From: Okapia johnstoni
Taxonomy: Eukaryota; Chordata; Mammalia; Artiodactyla; Giraffidae
NCBI GenBank assembly: GCA_024291935.2
Contig: CM044306.1
Span: forward strand, 4,722,501-4,786,500
Length of the DNA stretch: 64,000 bases
Direction: 5' to 3'
Shown: positions 53,201-63,744 of the stretch, piece after piece
Position numbering within the stretch: position 1 is the stretch's first letter
How the letters are laid out: every line of letters starts with the position of its first letter
Position numbers and translations under genes: made by a program
Notes under the pieces: generated by a model
The model's input: the letters and a program-made list of their open reading frames with translations, nothing else
What the model was told of the DNA's origin: nothing
Databases searched by the model: none

Positions 53201-53377
53201 TAGGTCAGAATCTACACAGGGAATGGGAAAATCAAAGAGAATGATGTCACTGTGCTGCATTTTTGCACAGCTCCTACACCTCCCCTTTAAACTCTGCAGC
53301 ATCTAGCAGAGGAACAAAAGCCCCTGTCCTCCTCAGGCAGCCCTGCTCTGCGTTTGCCTTTCTGCCCAGTTAGTTCC

Positions 53378-53574
53378 AGTGAAAGTCAAAGTCACTCAGT
53401 TGTGTCCGACTCTGCAACCCCATGGACTATACAGCCCATGGAATTCTCCAGGACAGAATACTGGAGTGGGGAGCCATTCCCTTCTCCAGGGGATCTTCCT
53501 GACCCAGGAATCGAACTGGGGTCTCCTGCATCACAGGTGGATTCTTTACCAACCGAGCTATCAGGGAAGCCCAG
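53378..53574 (-). mobile_element. Bov-tA SINE
   Basis: 'aaagtcactcagttgtgtcc', 'ccatggactatacagcccat', 'atactggagtggggagccat', 'cccaggaatcgaactggggt' and 'ccgagctatcagggaagccc'. Confidence 0.93.
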
Positions 53575-54588
53575 AGTTACCCAGAAATCCAGGCCTCGCC
53601 TTTTGGCCCTGGTTTGATGGTCTTGGCTGCAGCATATAGGTATGGTATCAGAGAGACAGGCAAACAAATAGAAGAGAAGAAATAAATTACCAACCAAGTA
53701 AAGCCACTTCTCAGTGGTTCTTAGAGTCTGTCCCATTGTGCAACTTCAACAATCAATTATCAGAAACGCTGACTTGGCAGCTGCCAGGCAGACAATCTGG
53801 AGAAAAGCTGCAAATATTGAAAATGACCCTACTTTATTTCTGAAAAGCCTGCCCCTTTGACTCAACACCTCCCAAACCCCCGGCTCACGGGTGCTCTGAA
53901 AGAGACAGAAAGCAACCCAGGCAGATCTGGCTTGACTGATAAACAACATCCGGATACAGGAGTGAGGATGCCCAAAGGCAGGTAGGGTGGCGAGACACTG
54001 AACTCACACCTCTCCTCCTCCGGGGTCCTTCCCTTCACGGTCAGGCATCACTCTGTGGTCAGGCCCCTCAAGTGATGGGTTCTCAGAGGCAGAGAACCTC
54101 CCACTCTTCACAGAGTTTACAGGGGTCGTGCGGACGAGATGAGCAAAGATGGGGAACACGAGCGGATGGTGAACGCCCTTTTCAGCTCTCAGGACAGGCT
54201 GTCCAAGTTCAGGGTGGAGGCATTTGATCACACCTGTGAACCCTGGAAATGACTCTTCATAAGCACGGAGCCCAGTGAGCTCTCAGAGTCGCCCTAAGGC
54301 TTTTGTCGGCCTGCATTTGTGCTCCATTCCCGGTCATCTTGGCGGCATCTGGGCTGAGAGAAAGCTGGAAGGAGCAGACAAGTCCCGGTCAGGGTCCAGC
54401 CACCCCGCCGGGGAAGAGGCACAGTTCTGCCTGCAGTGTGCCCGGGAGACTCGGACCCTTCGCCCAGCCCTTCTAGAGCTGCAGATCCAAACTGTTGCCC
54501 ATCCCACGTTTAGATGGTCAGCAGAAGCCGAAATAATTCAATGGGGAAGGAAAAATCCTTTCTAAAAGTGGTGTTGAATTTCAGTATG
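53575..54588. other. Low-copy intronic DNA
   Basis: No repeat family or exon recognised over 1 kb. Confidence 0.5.
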
Positions 54589-54665
54589 TTAAGGAAGGAA
54601 GGAGAGACAGAGGGAGGGACAGGAAAAGAGAAAGGAGGAGGCGGGAGGAAGGAAGGAAGAAAAGG
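54589..54665. repeat. Purine-rich (GGAA)n-like tract
   Basis: Nearly pure purine strand with repeated ggaa/gga units, interrupted near 54610-54640. Lies just before old L1 sequence. Confidence 0.8.
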
Positions 54666-54669
54666 ATGA

Positions 54670-55427
54670 ATCCTGACCCCCCATAACTCCATCAACAAAA
54701 ATTAATACGAGATGTCTTACAGGCTTAAATATGATGCTAAAAGTAGAAAGCATCTAGAAAAAAGTGTAGGACAGTCTCTTCAAAAACCTGAGGGCAGGCA
54801 AAGATTTCCTAGAAAAGACACAAAAGTCACACACCATAAAAGGATTTGATTCAACTGAATCAAAATTTTAAAGGTTTTTCTCATCAAAGATGCCATTAAA
54901 GAAAAAAAAACTGAAAATGCAGACCACAGATGGGTTAAAAAAATACAATACATATAACTATCTAACAAAGGACTTGTATCCAGGAGATATCAAGAAGGTC
55001 TACAAATCAGTAATAAAAAGAAAAAGGATCCATTAAAAAATAATGGGAAAAGATTTGAACCTCACAGAAGTAAATGTGCAAGGAGCCAACGGGAACTTAG
55101 CAGTGTGCTCAGCATTCCTCTCATCAGGGAGACGTGAAACCACATGAAACATGAAACACTGTAACTACAGGACTCCAACTGATACAAACTCAATGACAGA
55201 ACGGTTGAAACTAACAAAAACACCACCACCAAACGCTGGAAGAGTGCCCATAGGAATGCTCCTACACAGCTGCTACAGGTGTCAAATGCCCGGACCACTT
55301 TAGAAACCCACCTGACTGTCTCTTCTCAAGTATAACATTCACGTATTCTATGATCCAGCGGTTTCACTCTTATTTCTCCAAAACGAGTGAAAATATGCGT
55401 ACCCGAAAGCATGAAGAAATGTCCATA
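54670..55427 (+). mobile_element. Old L1M-type ORF2 C-terminal region
   Basis: 'gatgctaaaagtagaaagca', 'gcaaagatttcctagaaaag', 'ttctcatcaaagatgccatt', 'caaaggacttgtatccagga', 'aaaaataatgggaaaagatt', 'ccatgaaac'-like text, and 'tatgatccagcggtttcact' follow L1 ORF2 in order. Many stops and frameshifts. Confidence 0.8.
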
Positions 55428-55636
55428 AGTGCGTGCTTAGTCGCTCAGTTGTGTCTGACTCTTTGCAATCCCATGGACTGTAGCCCGCCAGTCTCCCCTG
55501 TCCATGGGATTTTCCAGGCAAGGATACTGGAGAAGTTCAGTCATTCCCTCTTCAGGGGGCCCAGGGACTGACTGAACCTGGGTCTCCTGAATTGCAGGAG
55601 GATTCTTTACCGTCTGAGCCACCGGGGAACCCCTTA
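55428..55636 (-). mobile_element. Bov-tA SINE inserted in L1M
   Basis: 'gcttagtcgctcagttgtgt', 'ggactgtagcccgccagtct', 'ccatgggattttccaggcaa', 'ctgaacctgggtctcctgaa' and 'ctgagccaccggggaacccc'. L1 continues on both sides. Confidence 0.93.
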
Positions 55637-55990
55637 TTCATACACCGTCCCAAACTAAACATGCAAGAACCCAGAAAGGAAGAACGGCACCAAAACTCCT
55701 TCTCAAAACGATGCTGTTTCATGATGAAATCCATGCATCTGTGGACTGATTCCAAAAAGACTCAAAACAAAGAAACACCATCGTAACAGAAGGTGTGATC
55801 AGTGAGTGCCTTTATACAGGGCAAATCAATAGGAAGTGGGAAGCAATTGTAAATATTAATCATGATCAAATGAAACACATATAAACACATATTCTGGAGC
55901 TGGGAGAAAGGGGGCAGAGAAAGGTATACTTTCGTAACAAGGAATCATTTTGTAACGTATAAAAATTTACATACATTTTAAATTTAAAAA
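55637..55990 (+). mobile_element. Old L1M, continuation after the SINE
   Basis: 'ttattcatacaccgtcccaa' aligns with the L1 phrase 'ttcataatagccaaaaa'. Farther on, 'gaaacacatataaacacata' and 'ttctggagctgggagaaagg' are compatible with the L1M 3' UTR. Divergence is high. Confidence 0.5.
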
Positions 55991-56682
55991 ATTAAGACAT
56001 ATCAACCTTATCTTTTTAATGGTCCTCATACTATTTTTTTCTTATCTTTCTAGGTCTTTTATGAACGACTGTCTTTTTTAGTAAAAAAAAAAAAAAAAAA
56101 GCCTAAAAAATTTAAAGTTTAGCAATTCCTTTAACTACACTTCAATTCCTTTTGCTTCAGCTAAATTCAAATATAATCAAAGTTAATACTTTTCCCCTTT
56201 AAAACAACTCTGAGAAACATGGGTGGCACTGCCCAGCCGTCCCAAATGGTCACAGACGCGCACTGGACCCTCACAGGCAAAGCTCTAATCCAGAACAGCA
56301 CAGACAGAGACTGCCTGAGGGAGAGACCCCACACGGAAGCTGGTCCGAACTGCGGGCGGGCACTGTCTTAAGGCAGAGACTACTGAACTGTCTCCGCAGT
56401 AGTCATACAGGCCTACCTGGATGGAGTTTTATGATATACACGGTCATTTAACAGAGGTAGGCCCACTTAAGAGGCCCTGCCTACACTCGCTGGTTCTTCA
56501 ACAAACTAGTTCTGCGCTGGGAAGAACTATGGTCTTAGTGGGCCCACTCCTGGAGCGCCCCTGCACTCCAGCGACTGTGGGGGGTGCGCAGGAGACACAC
56601 AGAACCACAGAGACCAAGTTGCTGCCCTAAAAAAATTCACTGCCTAGTGCATCTGGTGGAAAGGGAGGAGGGACTATAGATT
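55991..56682. other. Low-copy DNA with an A-run
   Basis: Includes A18 at 56082-56100. The rest shows no feature. Confidence 0.5.
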
Positions 56683-56934
56683 GTTTTTTTAATTTATTTT
56701 TAATTTTTTAAGTTGAAGTACAGTTGATTTACAATGTTACTTTACTTTCAGGTGTACATAAAATTGATTCAGAGATATATATATACATATACATATCAGA
56801 TTCTATATAAATATATCTATATTTCAGATTATTTACCCTTGTAGGTTTTTATAAAATGCTGAGTATAGTTCTCTCGCTACACAGGAGGTCCTTGTTGGTT
56901 ATCTATTTTATATTATAGCACTGTGTATCTACTG

Positions 56935-57163
56935 GGGCTTCCCAGGTGTCGTTAGTGGTAAAGAACCTGCCTGCCAATGCAGGAGACATAAAAGACGCAG
57001 GTTCGATCCCTGGGTCAGGAAGATCCCCTGGAGGAGGGAATGGCTACCCACTCCAGTATTCTTGCCTGGAGAATCCCATGGACAAAGGAGCCTGGCGGGC
57101 TACGGTCCGTGGGGTCACAAAGAGTCGGACACGACTGAAGCGACTTAGCACAGCACAGTGTGT
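56935..57163 (+). mobile_element. Bov-tA2-type SINE inserted in L1
   Basis: Full length and little mutated: 'ggcttcccaggtgtcgttag', 'gacataaaagacgcaggttc', 'tacccactccagtattcttg', 'ggctacggtccgtggggtca' and 'cgactgaagcgacttagcac'. 'ctgtgtatctact' before and 'gtgtgtatctgct' after fit a target duplication. Confidence 0.95.
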
Positions 57164-57542
57164 ATCTGCTAATCCCAAACTCCTAATGTATCCCCCGCCT
57201 TTCCCCTTTGGTAATCACGATTTGTTTCCTATTCCTGGGGGTCTATTTGTATTTTGTATCTAAGTATATTTGTATTATGGTTTTAGATTCCACATATAAG
57301 TGATATCACACGGCATCTGTCTTTCTCCATCTCACTTCACTTATGATGATCTCTAGGTCCATCCATGTTGTTGCACATGGTACCATTTCCTTCTTTTTAT
57401 GGCTGAGTGATATTCCACTGTGTATATGTGCCGCATCTTCTTTATCCATCCATCATCTGTCAGTGGACGTTTAGGGTGCTTCCACGTCTTGGCTATTGTG
57501 AACAGTGCTGCTGTGAACATGGGTGGGGCGGTGCATGTATCA

Positions 57543-57622
57543 AGTTAGCCAAAAAGGTTGTTCCGGTTTTCCATTAACATCGTACAGAAAACCTGAACAA
57601 AATTTTCGGCCAACCCAATTAT
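57543..57622. mobile_element. Mariner-derived MITE (about 80 bp, hairpin)
   Basis: 'agttagccaaaaaggttgtt' at the left and 'aattttcggccaacccaatt' at the right form the inverted ends of a MADE1-like mariner MITE known from ruminants. Between them 'ggttttccattaacatcg' and 'tacagaaaacctgaacaa' pair, so the whole element is a hairpin. Confidence 0.82.
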
Positions 57623-57648
57623 CTTTTTGAATTTTGGTGACAGAGAGT

Positions 57649-58829
57649 TTTAATACAGAATAACATTGGTCTTAGCTTGCTGAGGCTCTAGGGTCGCAAG
57701 AAAAAGTCATGATTCTGCCCAGAAGGTCAAAGAGTCTTAAGATCGAAAGAGATGCCTGAACCATCTTGAAGGATAAGTGGTTCTCTAAGCAGAAGGAACA
57801 CTTCCTAGAGGCGAGGGAGGACAAGGTTTTCTTTTTAGAACTGCAAGTAGCCCTTTGTGGCTGGAATGCAGCGTGTGTAGGAAGCAGACGATAAGAGGCC
57901 ATGCCACACCGACAGGCAAGAGGCAGATGATAAAAGCTCTGGGTCGTGTTAAGGATATTGGATTTTATCCTACAACTGCTGGAAGATTTCAGCTTAAATA
58001 GAAAAACCAGTGCACCCAATCTGCGTTTTATAGAGAGCTCACAGTCACAGCACTATGGAGATGGAGGCGAGAGAAAATCCATGTTCGTTCTGAGATCCGG
58101 CGGTACATCCCTCGGAGGTTTAGACATAACCAGGATAAAGGCAGAAAGATATTTCTAGACCTCTATTCACTAAGGATCAGAATGCCTGAAAGATGTTCAT
58201 TAAAAATGTGTGCAACATTCTTTCCTCGTTTTTCAACTGGAAACGCTGACATCTGTGTCAACAACAAGCCTGATAACGTGAAGATGAAGTGTGCACGTCA
58301 TGTTACCTCTCACTTAATGAAAATGCAAGGAAGTATTACAGGGGCTGTAATTCAAATCAATCTGCTATGCATTTATTAAAAGCACACCCTGACCGAGTAT
58401 ATTAACTACCATCTCATCTTGGCCAACATGGGCGCCAGAATGAAAATTCTGTGAGATTTAAAAAGGAGAAGAACCAAAGCTGACTTTCATAGTCAAATGA
58501 ACATAAAACAGTGTTTCGAAGCTTCTATTTATAGTAAAGACAGAGAAATGGGGATTGGATCTAACCTTCCACCCAAAACAACCAGAACAAAACAGACACA
58601 GTATATGAAGCAACCATTTAAAGTGGGCAATGAGCAAAAAAGACCGTAGTCTCTGAGAGAAGGGAAACAGATGAAGTGAGCCCTGTGATGTTCCCAAGTC
58701 ACCACCTTGAGAGTTCCCAGGATGTGGACAAAGAGGGACCCTGGCTGGAAGCTGGCTGATGTCCGGCGTCGAGGAGACAGAGCTGATGACGCAGAAGCAC
58801 GCTGAATGACGTTTAACACCATTCAGCAC
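57649..58829. other. Low-copy intronic DNA
   Basis: 'aaggatattggattttatcc' near 57951 resembles a phrase of an old mammalian repeat. Nothing else recognised. Confidence 0.45.
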
Positions 58830-58881
58830 CAGGGCAGTGCTAATTAAAACCACAAAGAAATATCATTGCACACCAAGCCAG

Positions 58882-58940
58882 GCTGGCTACAGTCCGTGGG
58901 GTTGCAAAGAGTCAGCTGTGACTTAGTGAATGCACAGCGA
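58882..58940 (+). mobile_element. Bov-tA SINE, 3' end only
   Basis: 'ggctggctacagtccgtggg', 'gttgcaaagagtcagctgtg' and 'acttagtgaatgcacagc' are the last quarter of Bov-tA, with no head or middle. Confidence 0.85.
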
Positions 58941-59095
58941 CAAAGCTAAGATGAGAAAGGCTGAATGTGCTGGGCGTCGGTGCGGATTGGAGGGATGGGG
59001 ACTCTCATAAACTGCCGATGGCAATGCGGAATGGCAGAACCACTTGGGAAGAGATTTCAGCAGTTTCTTAAAAAGTTAATCGTACAACTATCATA

Positions 59096-59262
59096 GGGTT
59101 TCCCAGGTGGTCAGGGGTAAAGACTCCGCCTGCAATTCAGGAGACTTGGGTTCGATCCCTGGCTCAGGAAGATTCCCTGGAGGAGGGAATGGCTACCTAC
59201 TCCAGTATTCTTGCCTGGAGAATCCCATGGATAGAGAAGCCTAAGCGACTACACAACACCCA
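59096..59262 (+). mobile_element. Bov-tA SINE with internal 3' deletion
   Basis: 'gggtttcccaggtggtcagg', 'ggttcgatccctggctcagg', 'tacctactccagtattcttg', 'aatcccatggatagagaagc', then jumps to 'taagcgactacacaacac', skipping the 'ggctacagtccatggggtcg' region. Confidence 0.9.
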
Positions 59263-59319
59263 TCATGAACCAGCCATGCCACTCCAAGATATTCATCCCA
59301 AAGAAATGACAGTACATTT

Positions 59320-59385
59320 CCATGCAGATTTTCATATTCAAACGTTCACTGTCCATGCAGAGATTCATATGCAAACGTTCACTGC
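59320..59385. repeat. 33-bp tandem duplication within L1M
   Basis: Copies at 59320-59352 and 59353-59385, both starting ccatgcag and ending caaacgttcactg, with three or four differences. Confidence 0.85.
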
Positions 59386-59607
59386 AGCTTTATTTCTAAA
59401 GAGCCCCAAACTGGAGACAACCTACATGTCTGCCAATAAATGAGGAGACAAATATGATACAGCCACAAAAATAAAAGGAATTATCTCAATTATGGCGGTG
59501 GGTTCGCGAGTATACATGTGCTGAAATTCATCACGTAGGACCCTTTAGTATGTGCGGTTTATCATGCATCACCTGTAGCTCGATAAAGCTATTAAAAATG
59601 CTTGCAA

Positions 59608-60691
59608 AATTCTGGGTTAAATAATATTAAGTGAGTTTCTCCTCTGTAGGATTTCCAGAGCCTCTAAATGCTAAGTGGGTATCAGCCTGTGAAGAGAATC
59701 TAATATATGTTATTTCCCAAACTTGTGCTTCCACGGAATCATTTTTCCCCTTTTATTCTTTTACCGAGAGCTCTCACGGAGCTGGCATTCCATGGATCAC
59801 TTAGGGAACTAGGACAAAATCTGCTGTAGATTTAGAAATTTCTAAGTGGCAAATGACAAGAAGATGCCTCTCTAAATTGTCTTCAAAACAAAAGAGTTTT
59901 CTGATTTCATGAAGTCTGCACCAGACACTGTGAAAACATCCCTGATACCTAAATAAATGTGTGTACTTTGCTTAAAAGGCTGCAGAATTACTTTAGCTTC
60001 TTCTTGCAGCTACAGATCATGCTTATGTCTTTTTTCATTTTCTACTAAATAAGCTATTGGCGAGAATTTATTGGTGCTTTCCTCCTCCATCCCATGACAT
60101 CTGCTGGAGCTGGTGGTTACTGCAAATAATAATAATGGTCAATTATCTGAGCACTGCAGAGAGCGGCATTCTAAGGAAGCCAACAAAATTGCTTTTTCAA
60201 CTCCTTTTTAAGGGAACACACCACACACACCCACAGTTCAAGAGACGAGCAGAAGAGAAAAGCTCAGAAAACCCAAGTGCGATGATTAGAAAGATGTTTC
60301 TGGACTCTTGGAATGCCATCGTGTACTCTAAATTTCACCGCCCTGCTCCCATTGGCTTTGACCACTGCAGGGCTGACCCCAACAGCCACAGCTCTCCACG
60401 GATGCCTCTTAACCACATCATCCGGCCGGGCTGCTCCGCCATTCCACTCTCTCAAGGCCCTTCAAGCCACCATTTAATCTAGTAGTCTGAGTTTCATCTG
60501 GACCTCTAATCATGGCAAGGAATCACGCTGACTTGGATAAGATTGGGTCGCCTGCTTTTCCTGATGGAAGATTGCACATCCTGCCTGAGGCAGAGGAAGC
60601 TTTTAAGCGGAATCACCCAGAGTGTGCATCCCTCAGCCCCGGGTCACTCAGGTGGATTGGCTCAAACGGAAGCACAGGCTGGCGGGATGAA
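59608..60691. other. Low-copy DNA, repeat-poor, possible constrained sequence
   Basis: No transposon recognised for about 1.1 kb. 60040-60210 and 60270-60660 are complex, mid-GC sequences with ATTA cores ('ggtcaattatc', 'gatgattagaa', 'tctaatcatgg'). The 155-codon plus frame at 60512-60979 is open by chance before entering BovB. Confidence 0.45.
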
Positions 60692-61826
60692 GCAGAAGTT
60701 GAAATCAAGGTTGCCAGGAGAAATACCAATAACCTCAGATATGCAGATGACACCACCTTAATGGCAGAAAGCGAAGAGGAACTAAAGAGTCTTTTGTTGA
60801 AAGTGAAAGAGGAGAGTGAAAATGCTAGCTTAAAACTCAACATTCAAAAAACTAAGATCATGGCATCTGGTCCCATCACTTCACAGCAAATAGATGGGGA
60901 GAAAATGAAAACAGTGACAGACTTGATTTTCTTGGGCTCCAAAAGCACTGTGGACGGTGACTGTAGCCATGAAAATTAAAAGACACATGCTTCTTGGAAG
61001 AAGAGCCATGACAAAACTAGACAGCTTACAAGAAAGCAGAGATGCCACTGTGCCAACAGCGGTCCATAGAGTCAGAGCTGTGGGTTTTCCACCACTGTGC
61101 CAACAGCGGTCCATAGAGGCAGAGCTGTGGGTTTTCCACCACTGTGCCAACAGCGGTCCATAGAGGCAGAGCTGTGGGTTTTCCACCACTGTGCCAACAG
61201 CGGTCCATAGAGGCAGAGCTGTGGGTTTTCCACCACTGTGCCAACAGCGGTCCATAGAGGCAGAGCTGTGGGTTTTCCACCACTGTGCCAACAGCGGTCC
61301 ATAGAGGCAGAGCTGTGGGTTTTCCACCACTGTGCCAACAGTGGTCCATAGAGGCAGAGCTGTGGGTTTTCCACCACTGTGCCAACAGCGATCCATAGAG
61401 GCAGAGCTGTGGGTTTTCCAGTGGTCATATATGGGAGGGATAGTTGGACCAAAAGAAGGCTGAGGGCCAAAGAATTGATGTTTTCGAACTGTGGTGTTGG
61501 AGAAGACTCTCCAGAGTTCCTTGGACTGCAAGGAGATCCAACCAGTCCATCCTAAAGGAAATCAGTCCTGACTATTCATTGGAAGGACTGATGCTGAAGT
61601 TGAAGCCCCAGTACTTTGGCCACCTGATGTGAAGACCCTAATGCTGGGAAAGATTGAGGGCAGGAGGAGAAGGGGATGACAGAGGATGAGATGGTTGGAT
61701 GGCATCACTGACTCAATGGACATGCATTTGTTCAAACTCCGGGAGATGATGAAGGAAAGGGAAGCCTGGTGTGCTGCAGTCCATGGGGCCGCAAAAAGTA
61801 GGACCCAACTTAGTGACTGAACAAAA
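60692..61826 (+). mobile_element. BovB (RTE) LINE 3' third with RT catalytic motif remnant
   Basis: A longer BovB copy than the others. Near 60725-60760 it encodes RYADDTTLMAE, which includes the YADD reverse-transcriptase active-site box, followed by LNIQKTKIM and the 'gacttgattttcttgggctc' region. At 61045 it is interrupted by a 47-bp tandem array. It then resumes 'gtggtcatatatgggaggga', 'gtccatcctaaaggaaatca'-like text, 'gatggttggatggcatcact' and 'tagtgactgaacaaaa'. A deletion removes bases at 61628-61633. It is broken and not functional. Confidence 0.95.
61045..61420. repeat. 47-bp minisatellite, eight units, derived from BovB
   Basis: Units start (ccactg) at 61045, 61092, 61139, 61186, 61233, 61280, 61327 and 61374, an exact 47-bp period over 376 bp. 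The unit (ccactgtgccaacagcggtc...gtgggttttcca) corresponds to one segment of ordinary BovB. Unit 1 has gagtcagag where units 2-8 have gaggcagag. Units 7 and 8 each carry one further change. The near-identity implies recent expansion. Confidence 0.98.
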
Positions 61827-61992
61827 GCGAGAGCTTCATTTAGAGTTCAGACACCCTGCCCATCTACTGGTGCTGTATCTTGCTTAGGATTTTCCAGGTA
61901 GCTTTCTGTTTTAAACTATCATCCTCAGTATTTTAATGAGCGGACCACATTGCTATGGTGGGAGATGGAAGCAAGAAAGTTCAGGGTAGATT

Positions 61993-62181
61993 TGCTTTTT
62001 TTTTAGGATTTTTATAAATATTTATGTATTTCTGGCTGAGTTGGGTCTTGGTTGGGGCACACAGACTCAGTAGTTGTGGCCCCATGGCAGGCGGGATCTT
62101 AGTCCCCAATCAGGAATGGAACCCATGCCCCTCTGCACTGGAAGGTAGACTCTTAACCACTGGGACCACCAGGGACGTCTG
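61993..62181 (-). mobile_element. CHR-type SINE
   Basis: T-run, 'tctggctgagttgggtcttg', 'cacagactcagtagttgtgg', 'aggaatggaacccatgcccc', 'ctcttaaccactgggaccac', 'cagggacgtc'. 61827-61992 is low-copy. Confidence 0.88.
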
Positions 62182-62269
62182 TTAAATGGTAGGTTTTAAA
62201 AGGGAAACATCAGACAAACAAACATATAAAATAAGAAATAGAGGAAGAAGTATTCTGTGTTCTTACACA

Positions 62270-62655
62270 GAAAGGTTGCAAACTATAAAGGCCACTAACT
62301 CTTCTCAAGTTAATAGGTTTAACACAATTCCAGTCAAAATCAGTTCAGTTCAGTTCAGTCGCTCAGTCGTGTCTGACTCTTTGCAACCCCGTGGACTGCA
62401 GCACACAAGGCTTCCCTGTCCATCACTAACTTCCGGAGCTTACTCAAACTCATGTCCTTCAAGTCAGTGATGCCATCCAACCATCTCATCCTCTGTCATC
62501 CAGTCGAAATAGCTGTAGAATTTTTAAACTGAACAAAGAGAGTCTAAGGGTCATCTGGAAATAAAGAAAAAGTCATAATGGGCGGGACTCGCTGCTAAAG
62601 ATTTTATAAAACAGTAATAACTAAGACATCTTTCTTGCTGTAGAAGGATACTTAA
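62270..62655 (+). mobile_element. Old L1 ORF2 fragment, interrupted by BovB
   Basis: 'aggtttaacacaattccagt' (L1 ORF2 phrase 'tcaatgcaatcccaatc'-type), then after the BovB piece 'ggtcatctggaaataaagaa' and 'ttataaaacagtaataacta'. Colinear with L1 ORF2. Diverged. Confidence 0.6.
62330..62510 (-). mobile_element. Short BovB 3' end with 11-bp target-site duplication
   Basis: 'cagttcagttcagttcagtc', 'gctcagtcgtgtctgactct', 'catcactaacttccggagct', 'ccaaccatctcatcctctgt'. ccagtcaaaat (62330-62340) and ccagtcgaaat (62500-62510) flank this 160-bp truncated copy. Confidence 0.94.
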
Positions 62656-63062
62656 CTCTCTTCAGATTTCTCATCACCTTAAAAAGGCTATTTCAACAAA
62701 GGTGTTACACACAGCACTCAAATGACTTTGTGTGGATATTTCTAGAGCACTGCCAAAACATAGCAATTTTTATCTGGTTGTCTCAAGGCCTTCTGATGAT
62801 ACTTGTAGGTTATCTAAAGAGAAAAGATTTCCTATGGACTGGATTCGGATTCTAAAAATCGACATCTGGGTTCTTTCTGCATTGTCAGACCAGCTTTTCT
62901 TCAGCATCTGCTTCCTCACTGCCTATCCAGATGAAATGGCTTTGTGATGGAGTCTGGAATGTCAGTGCTTCCTGGGCACTCAAGTTTCATATTTATTCAA
63001 ATCAAGCTTTGGGTCTATGCAGCTGTGACTCTATTCCAAAGGCAGGATTAATTCTATTCATA
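62656..63062. other. Low-copy intronic DNA
   Basis: No repeat or gene recognised. Confidence 0.5.
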
Positions 63063-63186
63063 CTTTTTTGGGGAGGGGCTGTGCCACGTGGCATGTAGGA
63101 TTTTAGCTTCCCAAACAGGGATTGAACCCATACCTCCTGCAATGGAAGCGCAGAATCTTAACCAATGGACTGCCAGGGAAGTTCCC
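63063..63186 (-). mobile_element. CHR-type SINE
   Basis: 'ggctgtgccacgtggcatgt', 'caaacagggattgaacccat', 'gcagaatcttaaccaatgga', 'ctgccagggaagttccc'. Confidence 0.88.
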
Positions 63187-63744
63187 TCTGACAGTACTTT
63201 TGACATCCCTCTCACACTGTTAGCTAAGAGCTCATCTCTCACAAGGATCACGTTCTCATCTAGACACTTCTGTGTTCATTGGAGATTTAAGGTCCATAAT
63301 CTGTGATGTCAGTATTCATGTAGATAAACCATCCGATACCTTGGTTTCAATCCCTTATTTGGTTCCTTACATGCTTCACCTTCAGTGAACTTGTCCTACA
63401 CACTATTTTACCCAATGTGTCCAAGGGCATTGCTAATATAGGAACTGCCTCCAAAATTTCAATTCTAGGCATTCCAGATGGCTGACACCTGCTCCTACCT
63501 TCCGAACCCTCGATCCACTAACTCTCTGGTCCTACCAGCACCTCTTTCCCCTCGGCCCAACCACCTTTTTGCTTTCAATATTCACCTTGTGTCCTCACTT
63601 TGCTCCTTAGCCAGCAGCAGTCCTGTGTTATAACCACCCGCACACGTGCCTAATTAATGTCAAACCTCCTTCTTCTCTGCATCTGTTCCCAGAGAACTGA
63701 AGGGGGATGGAGAAAGGTGTCCATGCTGATGTAGCCCCAGGATT
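63187..63744. other. Low-copy intronic DNA
   Basis: No feature recognised. Confidence 0.5.

Larger units (their letters stand above)
56683..57648 (-). mobile_element. L1 3' UTR and ORF2 end, hosting a SINE and a MITE
   Basis: Minus-strand L1. The plus strand reads T-rich tail, 'cagttgatttacaatgttac', 'ggaggtccttgttggttatc', 'tagattccacatataagtga', 'ccatccatgttgttgcacat', 'gctgagtgatattccactgt', 'tggctattgtgaacagtgct'. It is interrupted at 56935-57163 by a Bov-tA and near 57543-57622 by a mariner MITE, after which 'atctttttgaattttgg' resumes the L1. Confidence 0.9.
58830..59607 (+). mobile_element. Old L1M ORF2 end and 3' UTR with SINE insertions
   Basis: 'gtgctaattaaaaccacaaa', 'gaaatatcattgcacaccaa', 'actctcataaactgccgatg', 'gcagctttatttctaaagag', 'catgtctgccaataaatgag' and 'gtagctcgataaagctatta' trace L1 from ORF2 to its end. 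Two Bov-tA pieces interrupt it (58882-58940 and 59096-59262). Confidence 0.8.

Noticed and set aside
61045..61420. Regular repeat array considered as a CRISPR
   Set aside because: Units are directly contiguous with no spacers, in a mammalian LINE. It is a minisatellite.
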